Assembly: GCA_949383255.1 (NCBI GenBank) | Contig: CASJPF010000004.1 | Coordinates: forward strand, 62,001 to 126,000 | Length of the DNA stretch: 64,000 bases | DNA from: Lachnospiraceae bacterium | GTDB taxonomy: Bacteria > Bacillota > Clostridia > Lachnospirales > Lachnospiraceae | Direction of reading: 5' to 3' | Part shown: piece after piece, positions 1 to 11,218 of the stretch | Layout of the letters: every line of letters begins with the position of its first letter | Numbering within the stretch: the first letter of the stretch is position 1 | Notes under the pieces: model-generated | What the model saw: the letters and a program-made list of their open reading frames with translations, nothing else | Database searches by the model: none | Told to the model about the DNA's origin: nothing | Position numbers and translations under genes: made by a program

Positions 1-514
1 GTCAGAGTTTGATACACTGGCTGAGTATAGGGAAGATGTCAAGAAGAATCTCACTCTAAAGAAGGAAGAGGAAGCGAAAAACGAGAGGGAAGAAGCAGTG
101 GTTGACGCGATTATTGCGGATGCACAGATGGATATTCCCGAGGCTATGCTCACAACTCAACAGCGCCAGATGGCGGATGATTTTTCACAGAGAATTCGGA
201 TGCAGGGAATTACAATTGAACAGTATTTCCAGTTTACAGGTCTTACAATGGATGCATTGCTAGAGCAAATGAAGCCGCAGGCAGAACAGCGAATTAAGTC
301 TAGACTTGTTCTGGAGGCAGTGGCTAAAGCTGAAAATCTAGAAGCGAGCGAGGAAGATTACACAAACGAAATCAAAAAAATGGCGGAAGCTTATCGTATG
401 ACAGAGGAGAAGATGACAGAGATGATTGGTGCATTTGAGGAGAAAGCAATTAAAGAAGACCTCCGTGCAAAGAAAGCTTTAGATTTTGTGGTTGAAAACG
501 CAGTCGAGAAGTAA
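1..514 (+). CDS. tig: Trigger factor, C-terminal part (5' truncated by window edge)
   Basis: Open frame continuing from the window start; C-terminal trigger-factor-like sequence (TTQQRQMADDFSQRIRMQGITIEQYFQFTG); followed by clpP-clpX-lon as in many Firmicutes. Confidence 0.88.
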   Translation, partial: SEFDTLAEYREDVKKNLTLKKEEEAKNEREEAVVDAIIADAQMDIPEAMLTTQQRQMADDFSQRIRMQGITIEQYFQFTGLTMDALLEQMKPQAEQRIKSRLVLEAVAKAENLEASEEDYTNEIKKMAEAYRMTEEKMTEMIGAFEEKAIKEDLRAKKALDFVVENAVEK

Positions 515-561
515 TCAAGACCATATCAATCATTTTATATTTCAGAGTATGCTTGAAAAAT

Positions 562-748
562 GTAACAGTTCAGCCATGTCATTCCTAAGTTGCCAGAATG
601 TACATTTTCACCAATGATATTCGGTCTTTGCTGGCGACTTATTTCATGTCGGGTGTCTGCTCTATAGAATTAATAATACAAATTGTCCTTAGCGAGTAAG
701 CTCCTACATACAATTTGTGCAATCAATTCTGGATGGCTGAACTGTTAC
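562..748. repeat. Nested inverted-repeat intergenic element (MITE/REP-like)
   Basis: Outer arms GTAACAGTTCAGCCAT (562-577) and ATGGCTGAACTGTTAC (733-748) are exact reverse complements; inner arms GAATT/ACAAATTGT (667-686) and ACAATTTGT/AATTC (710-729). Confidence 0.6.
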
Positions 749-764
749 TGAAAAATTCTAAAAA

Positions 765-807
765 AAATATAATAATTGTGCATATGATTTGCACAATTAT
801 TATATTT
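765..807. terminator. Perfect 18-bp hairpin between tig and clpP
   Basis: AAATATAATAATTGTGCA-TATGATT-TGCACAATTATTATATTT. Confidence 0.5.
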
Positions 808-863
808 GTATTATACTGAGGTTAAAGTGTTCAGTATCATTATGAAAATCGGAGGTAAATCCC

Positions 864-1466
864 ATGAGTTTAGTACCATATGTCATTGAACAGACAAGCC
901 GCGGGGAACGTTCTTATGATATTTATTCAAGACTCTTAAAGGAGCGGATTATTTTCTTGGGAGAAGAGGTAAATGAAGTGACAGCGAGCCTAACCGTGGC
1001 GCAGTTGTTATTTTTGGAAGCCGAGGACCCAGAGAAAGATATCCAATTATATATAAACAGTCCGGGAGGGTCTGTTACTGCTGGTATGGCAATCTATGAT
1101 ACCATGCGTTATATTAAGTGTGATGTGTCTACTATCTGTATTGGAATGGCTGCCAGTATGGGGGCATTTCTGTTAGCGGGTGGCACCAAAGGGAAGCGTC
1201 TTGCACTTCCCAATGCAGAGATTATGATTCATCAGCCGCTTGGCGGAGCACAAGGACAAGCGACAGAGATAGAAATCGCTGCAAAACATATTCTGCGCAC
1301 AAAGCAGAAATTAAACAGTATCCTTGCAGAAAATTGTGGTCAGCCATATGATGTGATTGCAGCGGATACAGAACGTGATAATTGGAAGTCGGCTGAGGAA
1401 GCCATGCAATACGGATTGATTGACAAAGTAATCACGGACAGGGCTGAAGCAACGGAAGATTTATAG
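864..1466 (+). CDS. clpP: ATP-dependent Clp protease proteolytic subunit
   Basis: Ser active-site region [38 protein letters not shown] ggaggt upstream. Confidence 0.97.
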   Translation: MSLVPYVIEQTSRGERSYDIYSRLLKERIIFLGEEVNEVTASLTVAQLLFLEAEDPEKDIQLYINSPGGSVTAGMAIYDTMRYIKCDVSTICIGMAASMGAFLLAGGTKGKRLALPNAEIMIHQPLGGAQGQATEIEIAAKHILRTKQKLNSILAENCGQPYDVIAADTERDNWKSAEEAMQYGLIDKVITDRAEATEDL

Positions 1467-1489
1467 TTTGAATTTGAGTAGATATAATT

Positions 1490-2779
1490 ATGAGTAAAGG
1501 GAGAAAAAGGATGGCTGGAAAAAGCACTGAAGGAAGGGTAAGATGTTCTTTCTGCAATAAAACACAGGATCAGGTTCGGAAGCTGATAGCAGGTCCATCC
1601 GGTGTTTATATCTGTGATGAGTGTGTAGATATCTGTGCAGACATTATAGAGGAAGAGTATGAGGAGGAGCAAATTGATGGCGGTATTGACATCAACCTCC
1701 TAAAACCTGCCGAGATTAAAGAATTTCTTGACGAGTATGTAATCGGTCAGGAAGAGGCTAAAAAAGTATTGTCCGTAGCTGTCTACAATCATTATAAGCG
1801 TGTTATGGCGGAGAAGGATTTGGACGTTGAATTACAAAAGAGCAATATTATTATGATTGGACCGACTGGCTCAGGAAAAACATATCTGGCACAGACACTT
1901 GCTAAAATTATCAATGTTCCATTTGCAATAGCGGATGCAACAACACTTACAGAGGCAGGCTATGTGGGCGAGGATGTTGAGAATATTCTTTTGAAGCTTA
2001 TCCAGGCAGCTGACTATGATATTGAGCGTGCTCAGTATGGCATTATCTATATTGATGAGATTGATAAGATTACGAAAAAAACCGAAAATGTCTCGATTAC
2101 CAGGGATGTGTCGGGAGAAGGTGTACAGCAGGCACTTTTAAAGATTGTCGAGGGAACGGTGGCAAGTGTTCCGCCGCAGGGAGGAAGAAAACATCCACAT
2201 CAGGAGCTAATACAGATTGATACAACCAATATTTTGTTTATCTGTGGTGGTGCTTTTGATGGACTTGACAAGATTGTGGAGAACAGACTTGACCGCAAAT
2301 CAATAGGATTTAACAAAGATATTGCGGAGAAGACAACGCGGGATCTTGGGGCAGTGTTTAAGGAAGTGACACCTCAAGATTTAACAAAATATGGTCTTAT
2401 ACCAGAGTTTGTCGGCAGGGTTCCAATTAATGTATCGTTGGAAGGGCTGGATAAGAAGGCTCTCGTGAGGATTTTAAGAGAACCTAAGAGCGCTCTGATT
2501 AAGCAATATCAGAAGTTGTTTGAGTTTGATAATGTGAAGCTTTCCTTCGAGCCAGATGCGATAGAAGCGATTGCGGAGAAAGCGCTGGAGAGAAAGACAG
2601 GAGCCAGAGGTCTGCGTTCCATCATGGAGAGCATTATGATGGATGTGATGTATGAGATTCCTTCAGATGACACGATTGAGAGTTGTGTCATTACCAAGGA
2701 GTCTGTAGAAGGAACAAGTCAGCCTTTTGTAGTACACCGTGAATCAATGCGTACAGAGCGAGAGAAAAAGGCGAGATAA
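1490..2779 (+). CDS. clpX: ATP-dependent Clp protease ATP-binding subunit ClpX
   Basis: N-terminal zinc finger [28 protein letters not shown], Walker A GPTGSGKT. Confidence 0.97.
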   Translation: MSKGRKRMAGKSTEGRVRCSFCNKTQDQVRKLIAGPSGVYICDECVDICADIIEEEYEEEQIDGGIDINLLKPAEIKEFLDEYVIGQEEAKKVLSVAVYNHYKRVMAEKDLDVELQKSNIIMIGPTGSGKTYLAQTLAKIINVPFAIADATTLTEAGYVGEDVENILLKLIQAADYDIERAQYGIIYIDEIDKITKKTENVSITRDVSGEGVQQALLKIVEGTVASVPPQGGRKHPHQELIQIDTTNILFICGGAFDGLDKIVENRLDRKSIGFNKDIAEKTTRDLGAVFKEVTPQDLTKYGLIPEFVGRVPINVSLEGLDKKALVRILREPKSALIKQYQKLFEFDNVKLSFEPDAIEAIAEKALERKTGARGLRSIMESIMMDVMYEIPSDDTIESCVITKESVEGTSQPFVVHRESMRTEREKKAR

Positions 2780-2797
2780 ATAAGTGGATGGATTATA

Positions 2798-2824
2798 GAC
2801 GCCGCCTTATATAAAGGCGGCGTC
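2798..2824. terminator. Terminator hairpin after clpX
   Basis: GACGCCGCCTT-ATATA-AAGGCGGCGTC followed by TTATAT. Confidence 0.75.
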
Positions 2825-2830
2825 TTATAT

Positions 2831-2914
2831 GTACACGGGCACCCAAGGGAAGTATATCAGTAAAGCTGATGTGTCCGTCACACGAGTAGGGGAAGTAGCC
2901 TTCTCTACTCGATT
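2831..2914 (+). repeat. Dispersed intergenic two-hairpin element, copy A
   Basis: GTACACGGGCACCCAAGGGAAGTATATCAGTAAAGCTGAT...CGAGTAGGGGAAGTAGCCTTCTCTACTCGATT; similar to copies at 36.67, 45.83 and 60.80 kb. Confidence 0.6.
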
Positions 2915-2937
2915 CTGATTAGGAGAGGATATTATAG

Positions 2938-5343
2938 ATGGAGCAGATAACGACAGCATTACCTTTGGTGGCACTGCGCGGGTTAACAGTAGTGCCGGGT
3001 ATGATTATGCATTTCGATTTGAACAGAGATATGTCCAAAAATGCGATTGAGCAGGCACTAAATCATTTGCAGAAAGTGTTGCTTGTGCCACAGGTGGATC
3101 CAGAGGAAGAGAATCCGGAGGAAGATGGTTTATATAAAGTGTGTACAGTGGCCAATATCAGGCAGGTCACAAAACTTCCGAATGACATTGATAGGGTGAT
3201 GGTGGAGGCTGTGACAAGGGCACGCATTTTAGAGCTGAGTGACAATGAGGGAAAGTATTTTAGTGCCTTCTATGAAGAGATTATCGATAAAGAAGAAGAG
3301 ATTCCACAATCTGAGAAAGAGGCATTGGCACGTACTTTGAAAGAAGTATTTGACACCTATGTCAGATTTTATCCCAAGATAGGAAAGAGTCTTGGAAAAT
3401 ATTTTAAGGATGATTGTAGTCTGGTCGTTTTAATAAATCAGATTTTGATTAACACTCCATTTACGTATGAACAGAAGCAACAGGTGTTGGAAATAGAAGA
3501 TATTGCACAACAGTGTGGTGAATTGGTGTTATTGATTATGAATGAGGCACAGATTGCAGCGATACGCACACAGCTGGCAGTAAAAATTCGGGAGAAAATA
3601 GACAAAAATCAGAGAGATTATGTTCTGCGGGAGCAGATGGAATATATTCAGGAAGAGTTGGGGGATAAAAATCAGTATTCTGATGTGAAACATTATGAAG
3701 AAGCGCTTGCCAAATTGAAGGCAGATGCGGAAGTTAAGGAAAAGATTAAAAAAGAGATTGCCAGATTTAAGACAATTATGGGTTCAAGTTCTGAGAGTGC
3801 AGTGGAGCGGGGATATATTGAAACATTGTTAGAACTTCCGTGGAATAAGGCGTCAAAAGACAACAATGATATCAACAGAGCAGAGGAAATCTTAGAGAGG
3901 GACCATTATGGATTGGAGAAGGTCAAGGAACGCATTGTTGAATATCTGGCAGTGCGGTGTTTGACCAGCAAAGGCGAAGCGCCAATTTTGTGTCTGGTGG
4001 GTCCTCCCGGAACAGGAAAAACTTCTATTGCAAAATCGATTGCTGAGGCACTCAACAAGAAGTATATTCGAATTTGTCTAGGCGGCGTGCGTGACGAAGC
4101 GGAAATTAGAGGACACAGAAAGACTTATGTCGGGGCGATGCCGGGGCGTATTGCAAATGGTTTGAAACAGGCGGGAGTATGCAATCCACTTATGCTGCTT
4201 GATGAAATTGATAAGGTTAGCAGTGATTACAAAGGAGATACATCCTCTGCGCTCTTAGAAGTGTTAGATCCAGAGCAAAACTGTCATTTTAGAGATCATT
4301 ATGTGGAATTGCCGCTTGATCTGTCTAAAGTTTTGTTTATTGCAACAGCAAATGACGCAGGCAATATTCCTAGACCACTATTAGACCGCATGGACATTAT
4401 TGAAGTTACAAGCTACACTGCGAATGAAAAATTTCATATTGCAAAAGAGCATCTATGGGAAAAACAACTAAAGAAAAACGGGTTGAAGGATTCCCAGTTG
4501 ACAATCAGTGACAATGCAATTAAGGCGGTAATTGACCAGTATACAAAAGAGGCAGGCGTGCGAAATTTGGAGCGAAAGCTTGGTACAGTTTGCAGGAAGG
4601 CCGCGCTGGAAATTTTGAAAAATAGAACTGGCAAAAAACAAAAGCAGGTACAAGATAAGAGTATTCGTGTCAATAGTCAAAAGCTTGAAAAATATCTTGG
4701 AAAGCCCAAATACAGTGTGGATATGGCGAATGAGAAGGATGATGTCGGGATTGTCAGAGGGCTTGCATGGACAAGTGTCGGCGGTGATACCCTTCAGATT
4801 GAGGTAAACATTATGCCAGGCAAGGGTGAGATTGAGCTCACCGGAAAACTTGGTGATGTGATGAAGGAGTCAGCAATGACTGGAATTAGCTTTATTCGGT
4901 CAATTGCACCAAAGTATAAAATTGCGCCAGAATTTTTTAAGGAAAATGATTTTCATATACACATTCCAGAAGGGGCAGTGCCAAAAGATGGACCATCTGC
5001 GGGGATTACAATGGCGACAGCGGTATTGTCTGCCATCACTGATACGCCTGTCAAGGCAAAAGTCGCTATGACAGGGGAGATAACGCTGCGTGGAAGAGTG
5101 CTTCCGATTGGCGGACTGAAAGAAAAGCTGTTGGCAGCAAAGACAGCAGGTATTACAACAGTGCTTGTGCCAGAAAAAAATGAGAAAGATGTGGCGGAGA
5201 TTTCAAATGAAATTAAGTCAGGTATGGAAATCTGTCTAGTAGAGTCTATGGATGATGTGATACCGCTTGCTTTTTCGCGGGAAATTAAAGTTAAGAGCAC
5301 AAGATCCAAGACAAAGACTGGAAACAACAAGCAGGAGAAGTAA
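2938..5343 (+). CDS. lon: ATP-dependent Lon protease
   Basis: Walker A GPPGTGKTS; catalytic Ser region PKDGPSAGITMATAVLSA. Confidence 0.97.
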   Translation: MEQITTALPLVALRGLTVVPGMIMHFDLNRDMSKNAIEQALNHLQKVLLVPQVDPEEENPEEDGLYKVCTVANIRQVTKLPNDIDRVMVEAVTRARILELSDNEGKYFSAFYEEIIDKEEEIPQSEKEALARTLKEVFDTYVRFYPKIGKSLGKYFKDDCSLVVLINQILINTPFTYEQKQQVLEIEDIAQQCGELVLLIMNEAQIAAIRTQLAVKIREKIDKNQRDYVLREQMEYIQEELGDKNQYSDVKHYEEALAKLKADAEVKEKIKKEIARFKTIMGSSSESAVERGYIETLLELPWNKASKDNNDINRAEEILERDHYGLEKVKERIVEYLAVRCLTSKGEAPILCLVGPPGTGKTSIAKSIAEALNKKYIRICLGGVRDEAEIRGHRKTYVGAMPGRIANGLKQAGVCNPLMLLDEIDKVSSDYKGDTSSALLEVLDPEQNCHFRDHYVELPLDLSKVLFIATANDAGNIPRPLLDRMDIIEVTSYTANEKFHIAKEHLWEKQLKKNGLKDSQLTISDNAIKAVIDQYTKEAGVRNLERKLGTVCRKAALEILKNRTGKKQKQVQDKSIRVNSQKLEKYLGKPKYSVDMANEKDDVGIVRGLAWTSVGGDTLQIEVNIMPGKGEIELTGKLGDVMKESAMTGISFIRSIAPKYKIAPEFFKENDFHIHIPEGAVPKDGPSAGITMATAVLSAITDTPVKAKVAMTGEITLRGRVLPIGGLKEKLLAAKTAGITTVLVPEKNEKDVAEISNEIKSGMEICLVESMDDVIPLAFSREIKVKSTRSKTKTGNNKQEK

Positions 5344-5346
5344 TGA

Positions 5347-5949
5347 ATGGTAATTAAAAATGTTAGTTTGGAAACTGTGATTGGCGTGACAAGCAAAATA
5401 CCCCAAAACACAATGCCAGAAATTGCCTTTGCCGGAAAAAGTAATGTGGGGAAATCCTCGCTGATCAATACGCTTATGAATCGCAAATCATTGGCGCGCA
5501 CCAGCGCACAGCCAGGAAAAACACAGACAATTAATTTTTATAAAATTAATGATGTATTGTATTTTGTGGATCTCCCGGGATATGGCTATGCAAAGGTAAG
5601 TCAGCACGAAAAAGAAAAATGGGGTAAAATGATAGAGAACTATTTGCGGCAGTCCAAGGTACTAAAGGCAATTTTTTTGCTTGTCGATATTCGGCATGAC
5701 CCATCAGCAAATGATAAGCTTATGTATGAGTGGATTCTCTCCAATGGATTTCGCCCAATGATTATTGCGACCAAGGCAGACAAGATAAATCGCAGCCAAT
5801 TACAAAAGCAGATCAAGGCAGTACGACAAGGGCTTGGCTTAGAGAAAGACACAATTATAATACCGTTTTCGGCACAGACAAAACAAGGGCGTGATGAGAT
5901 TTATGAACTGATTGACCATATAATAGAACAGCCAGAAGAAGGAGTCTGA
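5347..5949 (+). CDS. engB: Ribosome biogenesis GTPase YsxC/EngB
   Basis: AGKSNVGKSSLINTLMNRK, DLPGYGYAKVS; directly follows lon. Confidence 0.95.
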   Translation: MVIKNVSLETVIGVTSKIPQNTMPEIAFAGKSNVGKSSLINTLMNRKSLARTSAQPGKTQTINFYKINDVLYFVDLPGYGYAKVSQHEKEKWGKMIENYLRQSKVLKAIFLLVDIRHDPSANDKLMYEWILSNGFRPMIIATKADKINRSQLQKQIKAVRQGLGLEKDTIIIPFSAQTKQGRDEIYELIDHIIEQPEEGV

Positions 5950-5951
5950 AC

Positions 5952-7121
5952 ATGGAAAGAAAGACAACAGGGACAGAGAACTTGAAATTAATTGTAAATA
6001 TATTGATTTCACTGGTAATTTTGCTGCTCTGCATTTTTTTGGTGCCGCGGTTGATTTTGTTTTTTATGCCTTTTGTAATTGGCTGGATAATCTCTTGCAT
6101 TGCAAATCCGCTCGTTGTGTTTCTTGAGCGAAAATTAAAGATTAAGAGAAAAGCCGGAACAGTTGTTGTCATTGTGTGTGTGATTGCAGTGGTGATTGGA
6201 ATCGGCTATGGACTTGGCATTATTCTCTGGAGACAGATTTCAGGTTTTATACAGGAGATTCCCACAATGTGGGAGGCTGTAAAGCACGATTTTGATGCGT
6301 TTGGGGCGTGGATAGACCAATATATTGGCAGTCGGTCGCCAAAACTTGCAGATACCTTAAATGATTTGGGAAATATTATTGGTCAGATGATTGCTGACTT
6401 ACCAAAAAGCTTTGATTTTCGTACCTTTGAGGGAATGGGCAGCATGGTTGGCAATATTGCCAGTGTTATTATCTCGATTATTATGTGTATGTTGTCTGCG
6501 TATTTTTTCATTGCGGATCGCGATTGGCTAGGGAGTTTTCTGGACAAGATACTTCCTGAAAGTATTATGCACAAGTATGATGTGTTTGCTTCAAGCTTGA
6601 AACAGGCAGTTGGAGGCTATTTTAAGGCACAATTTCGCATTGAAATTTGGATGTATGTGTTGCTGTTAATTGGGTTGACTGTGCTAAAGGTTCGGTATGG
6701 ATTGTTAATTGCGCTATTAATGGCGTTTCTGGATTTTTTACCCTTTTTTGGAACGGGGATTGTGCTGATTCCGTGGGCACTTGTCAATGTGATTGGCGGC
6801 AATTATCTGAGAGCACTTGGATTTTTAATTATTTGGGGTTCTGGACAATTGTTCCGTCAACTAATTCAGCCCAAAATCATGGGAGATTCCATTGGCATGG
6901 AGCCAATTCCTACATTGTTTTTGCTTTTTATTGGCTATCGTCTAGCGGGAGTTGGCGGGATGTTAGTGTCTGTGCCAATTGGCATTATTGTAGTCAATAT
7001 GAATGAGGCTGGTTTTTTTGACACGCCAAAGTACAGTATACGGTTGTTAGTCCGAAATATCAATCAGTTTCGGCAGTTAAATGAGGAAGAAATCGAGAAA
7101 TTGGGTGAAGGAAACAGATAG
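5952..7121 (+). CDS. AI-2E transporter/YtvI-like membrane permease
   Basis: Polytopic membrane protein, PERM/AI-2E family features (LLIALLMAFLDFLPFFGTGIVLIPWA, GMLVSVPIGIIV). Confidence 0.85.
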   Translation: MERKTTGTENLKLIVNILISLVILLLCIFLVPRLILFFMPFVIGWIISCIANPLVVFLERKLKIKRKAGTVVVIVCVIAVVIGIGYGLGIILWRQISGFIQEIPTMWEAVKHDFDAFGAWIDQYIGSRSPKLADTLNDLGNIIGQMIADLPKSFDFRTFEGMGSMVGNIASVIISIIMCMLSAYFFIADRDWLGSFLDKILPESIMHKYDVFASSLKQAVGGYFKAQFRIEIWMYVLLLIGLTVLKVRYGLLIALLMAFLDFLPFFGTGIVLIPWALVNVIGGNYLRALGFLIIWGSGQLFRQLIQPKIMGDSIGMEPIPTLFLLFIGYRLAGVGGMLVSVPIGIIVVNMNEAGFFDTPKYSIRLLVRNINQFRQLNEEEIEKLGEGNR

Positions 7122-7146
7122 GGAAGCTATCCTGAAAATAAAGGCA

Positions 7147-7890
7147 ATGAGAAACTTTAAAATAACAATACAATATGATGGCACCCGTTATCAGGGGTGG
7201 CAGCGGCAGGATTCCACAAACAATACAATACAAGGAAAATTTGAAGCAATCCTTGCAAAGATGACAGGGCTTAAGTTTGTACAGATAGATGGTTCTGGTC
7301 GAACGGATGCGGGTGTACATGCGCTTGGTCAAGTGGCGAATTTTAAGATTGACACAGATATGACTGCAAAAGAGGTGATGGCTTATATCAACCAATATTT
7401 GCCGGAGGATATTGGCGTGATTGCAATACAGGAGATGCCAGAGCGATTTCATAGCAGGCTGAACGCAAAGAGAAAAACATACTGTTATCGCATCTGGAAC
7501 ACGGACATTCCTTGTATTTTTTCACACAGATATGTGTATGAAATGCCAGAGGAGCTTGATTTGGAGGCAATGCGTCTTGCTGCTGCCTGCCTAGTAGGAA
7601 AACATGATTTTAAGGCGTTCACTTCCACCAAAAAGAGTAAAAAGTCTACTGTGCGCACAATTGATTCCGTGGAAATTGATAGGAATGACAATGAGGTCGT
7701 CATTACTTACAGTGGTGACGGCTTTCTGTATCATATGGTACGCATACTCACAGGGACTTTAATTGAGGTCGGATTAGGGCAGAGAAGCCCTATGTCTATG
7801 CAAGTGCTTCTGGAAAAAGATGCAACTAGAGATATGGCAGGTGCACTTGTTCCAGCGAAGGGGCTGTGCTTAGTGGAAGTACGATATTGA
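7147..7890 (+). CDS. truA: tRNA pseudouridine(38-40) synthase
   Basis: DGTRYQGWQRQ, DGSGRTDAGVHALGQVANF; start placed at MRNFKITIQYDG. Confidence 0.95.
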   Translation: MRNFKITIQYDGTRYQGWQRQDSTNNTIQGKFEAILAKMTGLKFVQIDGSGRTDAGVHALGQVANFKIDTDMTAKEVMAYINQYLPEDIGVIAIQEMPERFHSRLNAKRKTYCYRIWNTDIPCIFSHRYVYEMPEELDLEAMRLAAACLVGKHDFKAFTSTKKSKKSTVRTIDSVEIDRNDNEVVITYSGDGFLYHMVRILTGTLIEVGLGQRSPMSMQVLLEKDATRDMAGALVPAKGLCLVEVRY

Positions 7891-7918
7891 TTTCAGTCGG
7901 AGAAGACTCGCATGCCGC

Positions 7919-7945
7919 AGCAAGAATGCCGGTGGCATTCTTGCT
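7919..7945. terminator. Hairpin terminator after truA
   Basis: AGCAAGAATGCC-GGT-GGCATTCTTGCT. Confidence 0.7.
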
Positions 7946-8008
7946 TTGGAGATCACGAAATGGTATTTTATAAGAAAGTAAAGGGTAGATAAGTGACGGA
8001 GGAAACGT

Positions 8009-8617
8009 ATGCATTTTAAATATTTTAAATGGTTAAGAGAACCGAAAGAATATTGTATAGAACACAATCAGATTGTTGTGACTACACAGCCAAATACTGA
8101 TTTATGGCAGCGCACATACTATCATTTTCGCAATGATAACGCTCCGGTATTTCAGATGGAGACAGATAAACAATATTTTAGTTTTGTTGTAAAGACGGAT
8201 TTTGCAGAAAGTCATCACCGTTTTGACCAGTGTGGAATTGTTATGTATTTGGATTCTGAAAACTGGCTGAAAGCTTCTGTTGAATATGAGAATGACAAAT
8301 TTCAACATCTTGGCAGTGTTGTGACAAACAATGGCTATTCAGACTGGGCGACAACGGAGATTGGTGCAAATATAAAATCTATGTGGTATCGTTTGAGCAG
8401 GCGTGCAAGTGATTATTGTATAGAGTGTTCGGAGGATGGTGTGCGTTTTAAGCAGATGCGCATCTGTCATATGGAAAAGGGTGGTGGCACGATTCAATTT
8501 GGAATCTATGCCTGTTCGCCGGAGGATTCTTCTTTTCGTGCAGTTTTTTCTGAGATGTCAATGGGCGAATGCCAATGGCAGGCCCATGATGGACAGAAAC
8601 CAGACGCGGAGCAATAG
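8009..8617 (+). CDS. DUF1349-like (concanavalin-like) protein
   Basis: FVVKTDFAESHHRFDQCGIVMYLDSENWLKASVEYEN...GSVVTNNGYSDWATTEI resembles the DUF1349 family. Confidence 0.75.
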   Translation: MHFKYFKWLREPKEYCIEHNQIVVTTQPNTDLWQRTYYHFRNDNAPVFQMETDKQYFSFVVKTDFAESHHRFDQCGIVMYLDSENWLKASVEYENDKFQHLGSVVTNNGYSDWATTEIGANIKSMWYRLSRRASDYCIECSEDGVRFKQMRICHMEKGGGTIQFGIYACSPEDSSFRAVFSEMSMGECQWQAHDGQKPDAEQ

Positions 8618-8766
8618 GAAGCTTATAAAAACTTTACAAATTTTCAACAATTTATTACAATAGATATTTGAGTAAGCAGTGAGGAAGCCATACAAAGATA
8701 TTACATTGATTGCAAAATGTTGGTGATAGATGTATTTGCAGGAAATGACAGAATGGAGGAAAAATT

Positions 8767-10470
8767 ATGAGTGACACAGAAAGGAATGTACCAGAGACTT
8801 CTGTGGAGGAAAAGGAAGTTGTATCAAGAAATTTTATTGAGCAGTTAATTGACAAGGATTTGGCCGAGGGCGTGTATCATACTGTGCACACGCGTTTTCC
8901 ACCAGAGCCGAATGGATACTTGCACATTGGACATGCAAAGGCAATTCTTGTCAATTATGGGCTTGCAAAGGAGTACGGCGGTAAATTCAATATGCGCTTT
9001 GATGATACCAATCCGACAAAGGAGGATATTGAGTTTGTGGAATCTATTAAAGCGGATGTCGCGTGGCTTGGTGCCGATTGGGAAGATAGACTTTTCTTTG
9101 CATCGGATTATTTTGAACAAATGTACGAGTGTGCAGTAAAATTAATTCGGAAAGGGAAAGCATATGTATCTGATTTGACCGCGGAGCAGATTAAGGAGTA
9201 CAGGGGAAGTTTTACAGAGCCAGGAAAAGAAGACCCTTCAAGCAGTCGTTCTGTTGAGGAGAATTTGCAGCTTTTTGAGGAGATGAAGAATGGGAAGTAT
9301 GCAGATGGCGAGAAGGTGCTTCGCGCGCGCATTGATATTACCTCTCCTAATTTAAATATGAGAGATCCTGTTTTGTATCGTGTGGCGCATATGACACATC
9401 ACAACACAGGAGATAAATGGTGCATCTATCCAATGTATGATTTTGCACACCCTATTGAGGATGCTATTGAAGGCATTACGCATTCTATTTGTACATTGGA
9501 GTTTGAGGATCACAGGCCACTTTATGACTGGGTGGTGAGGGAATTGGAATATCCGAACCCGCCAAGACAGATAGAGCAGGCAAAGTTATATTTAACCAAT
9601 GTTGTGACTGGAAAACGTTATATTAAAAAGCTTGTGCAGGAGGGGATTGTTGACGGCTGGGACGACCCGCGGCTGGTTTCTATTGCGGCATTAAAAAGGC
9701 GTGGTTTTACGCCGGAGTCTATCCAGAAGTTTGTGGAGCTCTGCGGTGTGAGCAAGGCAAATTCTTCGACGGATTATGCGATGCTTGAGTATTGTATCCG
9801 CGAGGATTTAAAACTGAAAAAACCAAGAATGATGGCGGCACTTGACCCTGTAAAGCTTGTGATTGACAATTATCCTGAGGGGGAAGTGGAATACCTTGAA
9901 GTGCCCAACAACCTTGAAAATGAATCTCTAGGAAGCAGACAGGTTCCGTTTTGCAGAGAACTGTACATTGATAGAGATGATTTTATGGAGGAGCCACCAA
10001 GGAAGTATTTTCGGCTGTTTCCAGGAAATGAAGTGCGTTTGATGAGCGCATATTTTGTTAAGTGTGTCAGTTATGAAAAAGATGAGAATGGCAAAGTGAC
10101 CGTTGTGCACTGCACATATGACCCTGAGACAAAACAGGGCAGCGGATTTACAGGCAGAAAGGTAAAAGGAACAATCCATTGGGTTCCAGCGCCTTATGCA
10201 GTGAAGGCAGAAGTTAGATTGTATGAAAACCTAATTGACGAGGAAAAAGGAGTATACAATGAAGACGGTTCACTCAATCTTAATCCCAATTCTCTAACCG
10301 TGTTAAAGGAATGTTATGTGGAACCAGCGCTAAAAGAGGCAAAACTGTATGAGAGTTTTCAGTTTGTAAGACAAGGGTTCTTTAATGTAGACGCCAGAGA
10401 TTCCAAACCAGATGCTTTGGTATTTAACAGAATTGTGTCGTTAAAGAGTTCCTTTGTATTACCCAAATAA
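8767..10470 (+). CDS. glnS: Glutaminyl-tRNA synthetase
   Basis: [20 protein letters not shown], class I aaRS; C-terminal anticodon-binding domain. Confidence 0.96.
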   Translation: MSDTERNVPETSVEEKEVVSRNFIEQLIDKDLAEGVYHTVHTRFPPEPNGYLHIGHAKAILVNYGLAKEYGGKFNMRFDDTNPTKEDIEFVESIKADVAWLGADWEDRLFFASDYFEQMYECAVKLIRKGKAYVSDLTAEQIKEYRGSFTEPGKEDPSSSRSVEENLQLFEEMKNGKYADGEKVLRARIDITSPNLNMRDPVLYRVAHMTHHNTGDKWCIYPMYDFAHPIEDAIEGITHSICTLEFEDHRPLYDWVVRELEYPNPPRQIEQAKLYLTNVVTGKRYIKKLVQEGIVDGWDDPRLVSIAALKRRGFTPESIQKFVELCGVSKANSSTDYAMLEYCIREDLKLKKPRMMAALDPVKLVIDNYPEGEVEYLEVPNNLENESLGSRQVPFCRELYIDRDDFMEEPPRKYFRLFPGNEVRLMSAYFVKCVSYEKDENGKVTVVHCTYDPETKQGSGFTGRKVKGTIHWVPAPYAVKAEVRLYENLIDEEKGVYNEDGSLNLNPNSLTVLKECYVEPALKEAKLYESFQFVRQGFFNVDARDSKPDALVFNRIVSLKSSFVLPK

Positions 10471-10480
10471 GGATATGATT

Positions 10481-10534
10481 AAAACTGTGCAAAAATAACA
10501 CAGATTGCTGTACCAGATATTTTTGCACAGTTTT
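10481..10534. terminator. Long perfect-stem terminator between glnS and the HAD gene
   Basis: AAAACTGTGCAAAAATA ... TATTTTTGCACAGTTTT with a following T. Confidence 0.7.
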
Positions 10535-10551
10535 TGAAAGGAAAAAATAAA

Positions 10552-11205
10552 ATGAGATATAAATGTCTTATATTAGACCATGATGATACCGTGGTGAACA
10601 GTACTGCAACAATTCATTATCCTGCATTTTTGGAGGCACTAAAAATACTAAGACCAGAAGTGACAATCTCTCTTGATGATTATTTTCGAGAGAACTTTGA
10701 TCCGGGGTTTATTCCATACTGTGTGGATAAGCTTGGCATGACGGATCAGGAGCTTGAAGTGGAAGTTGAATGCTGGCGAAGTTATGTATCGGGGCATACG
10801 CCGCAGGCATATACTGGAATAAAGGAGATTATTGAGCGCCAGAAAAAAGAAGGAGGAATTGTGTGTGTAATATCGCACTCCTATGATTTTAATATTAGAC
10901 GAGATTATGAAAAAAATCATCTTCCCCTGCCGGATATGGTTTTTGGTTGGGAATGTTTGCCAGAACAGAGAAAACCAAGTACATATGCGCTGGAAAGGAT
11001 TGCTCAGAAATATCACTTGAAACCGGAAGAGATGGTTATGGTAGATGACTTAAAACCTGGATATGATATGGCGAAGGCTTATGGTGTGCCGTTTGTCGGT
11101 GCTGGCTGGGCAAATGATATTCCAGAGATTCGAGAATTTATGAGAAAAAATAGTGATATTTATTTTACAAGTGTAAAAGAGTTAGAAACATTTTTATTTG
11201 ATTAG
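10552..11205 (+). CDS. HAD-superfamily hydrolase
   Basis: CLILDHDDTVVNSTATIHYP motif I; MVDDLKPGYDMAKAYGVPFVGAGW motif IV. Confidence 0.88.
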   Translation: MRYKCLILDHDDTVVNSTATIHYPAFLEALKILRPEVTISLDDYFRENFDPGFIPYCVDKLGMTDQELEVEVECWRSYVSGHTPQAYTGIKEIIERQKKEGGIVCVISHSYDFNIRRDYEKNHLPLPDMVFGWECLPEQRKPSTYALERIAQKYHLKPEEMVMVDDLKPGYDMAKAYGVPFVGAGWANDIPEIREFMRKNSDIYFTSVKELETFLFD

Positions 11206-11218
11206 AACAATTTTATAC

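Noticed and set aside
4953-5501. 182-aa minus-strand ORF
   Set aside because: Antisense to lon/engB, both clearly coding on the plus strand.
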